64,000 nt of DNA from Coniferiporia sulphurascens (Eukaryota > Basidiomycota > Agaricomycetes > Hymenochaetales > Hymenochaetaceae): positions 682,001 through 746,000 of the forward strand of contig NBBA01000010.1 of NCBI GenBank assembly GCA_002794785.1. Direction: 5' to 3'. Shown here one piece after another: positions 57,044 to 64,000 of this stretch. Numbering within the stretch: the first letter of the stretch is position 1; each line of letters begins with the position of its first letter. The position numbers were made by a program, and so were the translations under genes. The notes beneath the pieces were generated by a model. The model had not been told where the DNA came from. It did no database searches and worked only from the letters and a program-made list of their open reading frames with translations.

Positions 57044-59461
57044 GCGGTTGAAGGAAGGTACTAGTACTGTCGATGTCTTCTGCGTTTTTCTTTTCTTTTC
57101 TTTTTGGTTGTAGCTTGGTTTGTAAATCACACAACCAGGGTCCAGATAACTCGGCCGCTGAAATGTATGCAGTATTTGCTGGATGATACCATTAGTGTGC
57201 TTGATAGGCCTCCAGATTACCCTCTGCGTCATTTCACAGGGGTAACGACTGGCTGAGTAGAGATTACTCGCAGCGTACCGCCTGTGAGAGTCGGCAGGGA
57301 GCGAGGCAAGCATGTTGGCAGAAAGGCGAAGATACCAGCAGTTTGAGGAGCCCAGGCTAAGAAAGGACCAGAATGTTACAGAAGAAGAAATTCCAGTTTT
57401 GAATGTGCTTGCATGTATACAGTATTTCTTGAAGTATTCTTGGTTTTACAAGGGACAAAAGAGGAGAGACGTAAATTTCACTAGCAGAGTTCTAGTCCGA
57501 GTTATACCGAGTTGTTCAAGGGGTACTAGTCTTGAATACTCTTAAAGTCGTCAGAGGAAGTAAGCGGCTATTGTGTGTTCTAAAAACGCACGCCCGTGTT
57601 TGGGTGTTCAAGCCAATGTCCGGTCAGTTTAATTAATAATGCGAGGCTCACCTATATACTTGCACTCTCGACTTTAGCACTGTCTTCTAGATACACCATA
57701 CGAGTAAATGCGTCAACGAGTAAATTGAAAATAGAAAAAACCGATTTACCCGTGTAACGCTGCGAGGATCGTGAGTGACTAGGTCTGAAAAAAGCAAACA
57801 GGCGATTACAACGCTCAGAACGAGCTTCGAAAAGCAGGAAAAAATTGACCATCCCCAGCTCGTTGGATCAAGACGAAAAAGTCCTATCCGCGCGAGGATC
57901 CCACTCGCGAAGATCGCAATTCCAAACCGGAACAGGCCATCCACGCCTCTCATCTCGTCTCGTGCTCTCCTCATAACGTCCAGACCCCGCTTACGGAGCC
58001 CACCCGAGGTCGTAAGAACCCAAAGTGAAACTCAAACCCGCATTGGGATCTCCCCAGAGTCCGTCTTCAATATGCAAAGGAGCGCTCTCGCAACTCTCCG
58101 TCTGCCCCAGGGCGTCTTCTCTTTCCGTGGTCTGACGGACCTCACCACGGGACCAACTATTTGTAGCGGTAGGTCTCGCTGGCCCCCAGATCCGTGCCCG
58201 TCTCAACAGCTAGGGTCTGCTCGGACGGGCGGTGAATGACTGCCCCCTGGTGTTATGCGCCTGCGGGTTCCTCTGGCGGTGCCAGGCGTAGGACGGGGCC
58301 CGGGGGAGTCGGCGCGTGGCTCCCCCAAGTGCCATACCGTGATCCCCATCCAGGTTAAGGTAGGGGCGGCATTCGCGGGGCGATGTATAATACTATACAG
58401 TACCGTCGCGTGCTCGCTCAGTGAGCGAAGAGCAGGCGGACGCCGATAAAGAGCGGAGGTGGTGAGGGAGAGGCGTAGATGACGTACCGGTCTTCCTTCC
58501 TCGAGCTCCATGCGTAGACTCTGTCCATTCTCGCCTCCCTCAGACCACACGTCTCGCCTGGACTATGCCCCCAGAACCAAATGAAAATAAGTTTTTTTAA
58601 GTCCAGGGTCACTGACGGGAAGCAGAGAAAAGCATGAGCAAGACATCATCAGGCCGGCTCCCGAGAAGGGTGGAATGCATCAAGACAGTTCGCCGACACA
58701 TACGACAACTGGGAGTGTCCTCGACCCATCCCAGAAGAGGGGGGACCAGAGGTGTATTAAGGGGAGAGAACCACACATACCGACCTCTTTAAAAGCAGAA
58801 AATGGGTGGCCGGACGTGGCTTTACGGCCACCATCACGTTAGTTACGCTTTAGCCTCTTTGTCGCTCATATTTGTGATATGGCCTTCTCCGGGCTTGTTC
58901 TTGGGCCTTGGTGGCTGAGTGCCCATCACAGCCGGCAACCGCCTCCCAGCCACAGTCGATTGATAAGGAACAAAAGCACTAAAAAAGGAAAGTAGGCGCC
59001 CGGCACGTCGGCAGAACCCTAAAAGCGACTGTCCGCTTGGATTTTGTGGCATGTGCGATTTATCGAGTGTGGTTGAGTGACTCCTCTTAGATGGAAGGCA
59101 GTACCAAAGACACGGCAATTTTAATGGGACCCTCATTTTTCCGATGGCGATGCACAAGCACTGTCAGTCCGCGAAGAGCAGTGGCATCAGCGCTACTGAC
59201 TGTCTGGCCTCGATTCAAAGCACGAGGCTGGTAGCTCCATCGTCCATTTATGCTGGAAGAAAGAGGGATTCGAAGTTAAACGATTTCCGTAATATTAATG
59301 AGACGGAAAGCCTACGTGCTATTGGTTTCAACAACTTGTACTTGGTTCATTGGGTTGAGGTGAAGGGAAGGTCGTAATGATCGCCCTTTTATCTTATCTA
59401 ATCTCCAGCTCGTGACCTTGAAAACTTGAATATCGCCCGTGCCGCTTTCTGCAAAAACTTC
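57044..59461. other. Gene-poor region of 2.4 kb with a GC-rich structured island
   Basis: No recognised gene. Around 58250-58400 the DNA is GC-rich with a hairpin at 58302-58326 (GGGGGAG / CTCCCCC) and a second short stem (CTGG/CCAG) just before it. On the minus strand the segment ending at 58849 encodes a hydrophilic end (PPRPKNKPGEGHITNMSDKE) that could be the last exon of a small gene starting near 59110. No family is recognised and its splice structure is unclear. The final ~150 bases should hold the PWP2 promoter. Confidence 0.35.
58302..58326 (+). repeat. GC-rich hairpin
   Basis: GGGGGAG at 58302-58308 pairs with CTCCCCC at 58320-58326 across an 11-base loop. It sits in a local GC-rich island. 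No match to SRP, RNase P, MRP or snRNA signatures was noticed. Confidence 0.35.
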
Positions 59462-62352
59462 ATGAAGTCCAATTACAAAGTAAGTAAAGCTTGTCCCTGC
59501 CATCCCGTCTACTAACACAATCTGTTACAGTTTTCAAACCTTTGCGGTACCGTATATCAGCAAGGAAACGTTGCCTTCACGTCAGATGGAAACTCTGTGT
59601 TGAGTCCCGTTGGAAACCGTGTCTCTGTCTTCGACCTCGTCAAGTACGTCTTTCCAAAAATCTGGACCATTCGTCGCATTCTTATTCTCACGAAGCAACA
59701 AGTCGTACACGCTCTCATTCGAGAATCGGAAGAACATAGCAGCCATCGCGTTGAGCCCCGACGGCAATGTACTCATTAGTGTCGACGAGGACGGTCGTGC
59801 GCTGCTTGTCAACTTCCGCAGGAGAACGGTCCTGCATCATTTCAACTTCAAGAAGCCAGTCAACGTAGTGAAATTCTCGCCAGACGGGCGGTTTATCGCG
59901 GTCACGCATGATTCGCATATACAGGTGTGGAGGACGCCGAACCACCTTATGCGCGAGTTCGCACCTTTCAACTTGCATAGGACATATACAGGGCACCATG
60001 ACGAGGCATTAAGCATAGAATGGTCGCCAGACTCAAAGTAAGTGCCCCAAACGCTCAGCCGAAAAATCCCTCACCGTCGGAAAAGGTGCTTTATAACAAC
60101 ATCGCGGGACACGACAGCTCGTCTATTTACACTCGATCCTGTGGAAGGGTTTCGACCGAAGACATTTGCCGGCCATAGGGACGTAGTTATAAATGCATAC
60201 TTCTCATCAGATTCCAAGACGGTATGCAACTTATCTCTTCAATGTAACTCATGCTCAATCAGATACAAATGCAGATATATACAGTCAGTCGCGACGGCGC
60301 CGTTTTCACTTGGAAGGCGAAAGCAAAGGATGTGGACTCTGAAGAAGATTCTGATAGCTCTATTGAGTCACCAGAAAACGTCATTGCAAGCACGAGGTGG
60401 GGTGTTTCAAAGCGTGGCTATTTCAACCAACCTGGCACAAGGGTCGTTTGCAGTACCTTCCATGCACCCTCCAATATGCTTGTCGTTGGGTTTTCAACTG
60501 GTGTCTTCGGCTTGTGGGAAATGCCCGGGTTCGCAAATATCCACACTCTCAGTATCTCGCAAGAAAAAATAACTTCTGTGGCGATTAATGCAAGCGGCGA
60601 GTGGCTTGCATTCGGAACAACCAAGCTTGGACAGCTTCTTGTATGGGAATGGCAATCGGAATCGTACATTCTCAAACAGCAGGGTCACTATTTCGACATG
60701 AATACTCTGTCGTACACTTCCGATGGACAGCATATCGCAACTGGTGGGGACGACGGAAAAGTAAAAGTCTGGAATACTTCCTCTGGCTTCTGTTTCGTTA
60801 CTTTTTCAGAACATTCGGCAGCAGTATCCGCCGTCGAATTCGCAAAACAAGGACAAGTCCTGTTTTCTGCGTCTCTTGACGGAACCGTACGCGCCTTCGA
60901 CCTCATCCGTTACCGAAACTTTCGCACGTTTACCTCTCCCTCGCCGGTACAGTTCTCTGCTTTAGCGGTCGACCCCAGCGGCGAAGTCGTCGCTGCGGGC
61001 TCTACAGACAGCTTCCAAATTTTCATGTGGTCAGTACAGACGGGGAAACTTTTGGATATCTTGAGCGGACATGAAGGTCCTGTGAGTTCGCTTGCGTTCT
61101 CTCCGACTGGCAACGTTCTTGCGAGCGCATCGTGGGATAAGACTGTCCGTGTATGGAACGTGTTTGACCGTTCGCGCGCGGTTGAGCCCTTCCAGTTAAG
61201 CGCGGACGTGCTTGCTCTTGCATTCCGGCCGGATGGTAAAGAGCTTTCAGCGTCTTCTTTGGACGGACAGATCGCTTTCTGGGACGTTGGGCTAGGCAAG
61301 CAGACGATGCTCATTGAAGGCCGCATGGACATCTCCGGTGGGCGGAAGGCAGACGACCGCCGCTCCGCAGCAAACAGCAGTTCGGGCAAGTGCTTCAATA
61401 GTCTCGCATATACCGCCGATGGCTCGTGTTTGCTTGCAGGTGGAAACAGCAAGTATGTTGTCCTGTACGACGTAAGAGACGGCGTGATGGTCAAGAAATA
61501 TCAGATCAGCCAAAATTTGTCTCTGGATGGCACAGAGGAATTTCTTGACAGTCGCCGTGTGACAGAGGCGGGAAATATTGATCTCATTGACGATCGCGGC
61601 GACGAGAGCGACCTAGAGGACCGTTTGGATCATTCACTTCCGGGTGCGCAGCGTGGAGATCTTTCAAAGCGTCGTTATCGGCAAGAGGCCCGCACAAAGT
61701 GTGTACGTTTCTCGCCAACGGGTACGAGCTGGGCCGCCGCATCGACGGAGGGGCTTCTACTGTATGCACTTGATGAGGCACTCACGTTCGATCCGTTCGA
61801 TCTCGATATGGAACTGACGCCTGCGGCCGTGGTTGCAACAATCGCGAAACGTGAATTCCTCACTGCACTCGTAATGTCATTTAGATTGAACGAGCGTCCG
61901 CTCATCCGGCAAGCGTACGAAGCGGTTCCACGTGCGGATGTCGCCCTCGTCGTGCGCCAACTACCGCCGGTGTATCTTGAGAAAATGTTACGATTTGTTG
62001 CAGACCGACTGGATCCTGCTGGTGGTGCGGGCGTGGGAGGGTCACGCTCGCCGCATCTCGAGTTCGACCTGCTGTGGGTGCGCGCGTTGCTGTTTGCGCA
62101 TGGTCGGTACCTAAGGGATAGGTCCATGGAATTCGCAAGCGTTTTCAGAGCGGTATGGAAAGGTTTAGTGGACGCCGAGCAAAATATCTCCCGGATGTGA
62201 GTAAAAGACTGTTAATCGATGACTTTTCGCTACTGATACTGTGTCGACCTCGTAGATGCGATGAGAACACAGCCACGCTGTCGTTTCTCATCGACCAATC
62301 CAAAGCAAAAGAGGCCGCTGAAGACGTCGATGCCGATGCTATGCAAGCTTAA
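59462..62352 (+). CDS. PWP2: Pwp2/Utp1, WD-repeat subunit of the small-subunit processome
   Basis: Pwp2 is a core UTP-B protein that binds the 35S pre-rRNA in the nucleolus for 18S rRNA maturation. The first coding exon is only 18 nt (59462-59479, MKSNYK). It is joined at 59531 to FSNLCGTVYQQGN, matching the conserved Pwp2 start. The frame then follows the family closely: VLSPVGNRVSVFDLVN, DEDGRALLVNF, IYTVSRDGAVFTWKAKAK, LGQLLVWEWQSESYILKQQG, DGTVRAFDLIRYRNFRTF and ASASWDKTVRVWNVFDRS. These form two WD40 propellers. The C-terminal Utp12 domain (EAGNIDLIDDRGDESDLEDR, FDPFDLDMELTPAAV, EFLTALVMSFRLNE) mediates assembly with other UTP-B subunits. Seven exons are implied. A short last exon ends at TAA 62350-62352. 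The C-terminus lacks the long acidic tail of the yeast protein. Confidence 0.95.
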
Positions 62353-62824
62353 AGTCCTCAATTTCTAGATGCAGTCCTTCCATTATTTGGTCCACTCTAG
62401 TGTAACACTATGTATAATTAATGTGTCCGCATTTAAAACGCACTGTAACTTCTGTCGTCGTGAATTTCGATGACTTGGATAATCGAGGTACTGACGACAA
62501 TTGTGTGCTTCACCGACCATAACCTAATATATCTTCTACGGAGGTATCCTCACCCTGGACCTTATTTGGGGCGGGTGTGGTCCCTGTCCACTAGTACTTC
62601 GCTGCCTGAGACTGTCCATAAGGGCTCAATTACAATGACATAATTGCATAGCACCGCGATCGCTCAAACACGTGATCTGAACTTCCAGTCGCGAGCGCCA
62701 TGCGTCAGACCCAGAGACACACCTGTACTTGGTACTGAGACTGTTTTCAGCGACTACCCCTTGACAATTGCTTTCTTTCTTTTGCATTCAAGCCCGTTAG
62801 AACTGGAGAATATATTGGGATTTT
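62353..62824. other. Intergenic region, no gene seen
   Basis: 472 bp between PWP2 and ATG11, both on the plus strand. It should contain the PWP2 3' end and the ATG11 promoter. Confidence 0.4.
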
Positions 62825-64000
62825 ATGCTGCGTATCTGTCGCGCGGAAGATGGAGAGGTATTCGAGGTATGTTATTGACTACTGGAACCCCTCACCAGGA
62901 GCTCATGCTAGCAGGTCGAAACATCTTTGTGGGACATCGAGCGGTGCGTTTCCTGGTCCTCGCAGTGGCACACACGCGCTGAACATTAAATAGGACCACC
63001 AGCTTAGAGAAGTTGATTCAAGACCAAATAGGTACTGACCAAGAGGCCGTCCTGGCGTACCTCTCGGATGGCCGCCGATTGATGAACGAGAATCTGCGAG
63101 ATTTGGCTGGAGCATCAGACAATGTACGCACGCGTTTACCTACATGAAACCTTCCTTACGTTTCTGCAGTCCATTTTTGTATTTAATAAATACTACTTGG
63201 AGTACGACCTACACGAGGTGCTCCGGGAATTGCGTGTGCAGCCCGCCCTACACCCCCCTATCGAAGGTGAGCATGTCTTGTGATAGTGAAGCCCAAAAGC
63301 TGAGATACAGCAGATACAATCTCATCTACGCCACCTTTCCGTCCCCATCAACTTGCCGCTGCTTACCTCCGCGCTGCGCACGTGCATCGTGATGCCGTCT
63401 TGCATATCGCCGATTCTGTGCGGGTTCAGCTTGATGCGCTTAGCATCGCGTCGCGCAGCCTTGATCTCAGCATACTCTCCCTCTCCGAAGCCTTTGAACC
63501 TTTCGCACAAGGAGCTCGACACACACTCGGGGGACAAGCAATGCTGCTTGCTGCTCTAAACTCAGATATCGCTGCTGTTGCCGCCGTGCGCATCCATCCC
63601 GAATTCCTGAGTCCTGCTGCTCGCGGGGCAATCGAAGCAGGGGGACGTGCGCGGACGCTTGGTGACTACGTGTCTAATGATAAGATGCGTCAAGTAGCAG
63701 ATGGATGCGCGAAAGTCAGCGGTACGTGAATAGTTGAATAAAACCACACCGTTTCTCATGAACACTATAGAGGGTATAAATATGCGCTTCGAGCAGTCCC
63801 AGGAGTGCATGGAACGCTTGACTGACGGTGCTGACCAGATTCGCACGACATTGAGAACAACTCGGTAAGGGCATTCAGCGTTCCATATTCTCATTCTGAC
63901 ACTATCTAGCATCCCAGAAAATGTGGAATCAAGCGAGCGACGTACGCGAGACGCATATGAGAAGGTTGCTGACATCGCCTCGCGGCTTGAGAGCGTATCA
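62825..64000 (+). CDS. ATG11: Autophagy scaffold Atg11, N-terminal part (runs off the window)
   Basis: Atg11 links cargo receptors to the autophagy machinery in selective autophagy and pexophagy. The start is a 42-nt exon (62825-62866, MLRICRAEDGEVFE), then a 29-nt exon (62915-62943, VETSLWDIER). The exon from 62994 gives TTSLEKLIQDQIGTDQEAVL and AYLSDGRRLMNENLRDLAG. The next gives IFVFNKYYLEYDLHEVLREL and VQPALHPPIE. These are the conserved ubiquitin-like N-terminal region of Atg11/RB1CC1-type proteins. Helical segments follow (AAAYLRAAHVHRDAVLHIADSV, SDNKMRQVADGCAKVS-type stretch, RFEQSQECMERLTDGADQIRTTL). The reading frame is open at the window edge, so the coiled coils and C-terminal domain lie beyond it. 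No defect was seen. Confidence 0.8.

Noticed and set aside
56690..57313. 207-codon frame antisense to the end of the sorting nexin
   Set aside because: Overlaps the BAR-domain exon; the His/Arg/Ala-rich composition indicates a shadow frame.
1..64000. CRISPR arrays, bacterial operons or phage
   Set aside because: The gene content and introns are fungal nuclear, and no regularly spaced direct repeats were found.

Overview
The window reads as nuclear DNA of a filamentous basidiomycete, most likely an Agaricomycete. Nearly every gene is broken by short introns of about 50-70 bases with GT-AG ends. Intergenic distances are modest, and the encoded proteins match fungal families. They include Sec24, Pwp2, Atg11, an ALY/REF mRNA export factor, a mitochondrial uS5, an ELYS-type nucleoporin, a Ran1/Ksp1-type kinase, an F-box/LRR protein and a BSC6-like MFS family. 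No CRISPR, rRNA or convincing tRNA was seen. The species is not identified. Exon boundaries were deduced by hand from reading frame, splice signals and family resemblance.

Layout. 1-5.8 kb: two tandem copies of an uncharacterised basidiomycete protein family with a WW-like N-terminal region and C-terminal membrane helices; the first copy is cut by the window edge. 6.8-9.5 kb: an FLVCR-like MFS transporter (+). 10.3-14.5 kb: a Ran1/Ksp1-type protein kinase with a very long low-complexity tail (-). 14.5-19.3 kb: gene-poor. 19.3-24.0 kb: a divergent pair, an F-box/LRR protein (-) and an ELYS-like nucleoporin (+). 24.5-32.9 kb: three tandem BSC6-like MFS genes (-). Two look intact and closely related; the third is decayed by a frameshift and a nonsense codon. 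33-36.2 kb: debris, comprising an AT-rich block, an STT3 oligosaccharyltransferase fragment truncated at both ends with a frameshift and a stop, and an orphan C-terminal coding tail.

36.9-44.1 kb: housekeeping genes. These are Sec24 with an N-terminal WW domain (-), a PITH-domain protein (-) divergent from mitochondrial uS5 (+), and a KEN-box protein (+). 44.1-46.8 kb: gene-poor. 46.8-53.2 kb: ALY/REF (-), an Old Yellow Enzyme-type reductase with a C-terminal membrane helix (+), an aldo-keto reductase (-) and a small single-pass membrane protein (-). 53.8-57.0 kb: an SH3-PX-BAR sorting nexin (+). 59.5-62.4 kb: PWP2 (+). 62.8-64.0 kb: the 5' end of ATG11 (+).

Most genes are unrelated neighbours, as is usual in fungi. 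The region that stands out is 24.5-36.2 kb: a tandemly expanded transporter family in which an exact 15-bp element with a CGG-N8-CGG core lies upstream of both intact copies, followed by gene fragments. It looks like a rearrangement-prone accessory block inserted between conserved housekeeping genes. I did not find convincing evidence of a new multi-gene system. The strongest leads are this transporter array with its shared element, the WW-Sec24 architecture, and a securin-like KEN-box protein.
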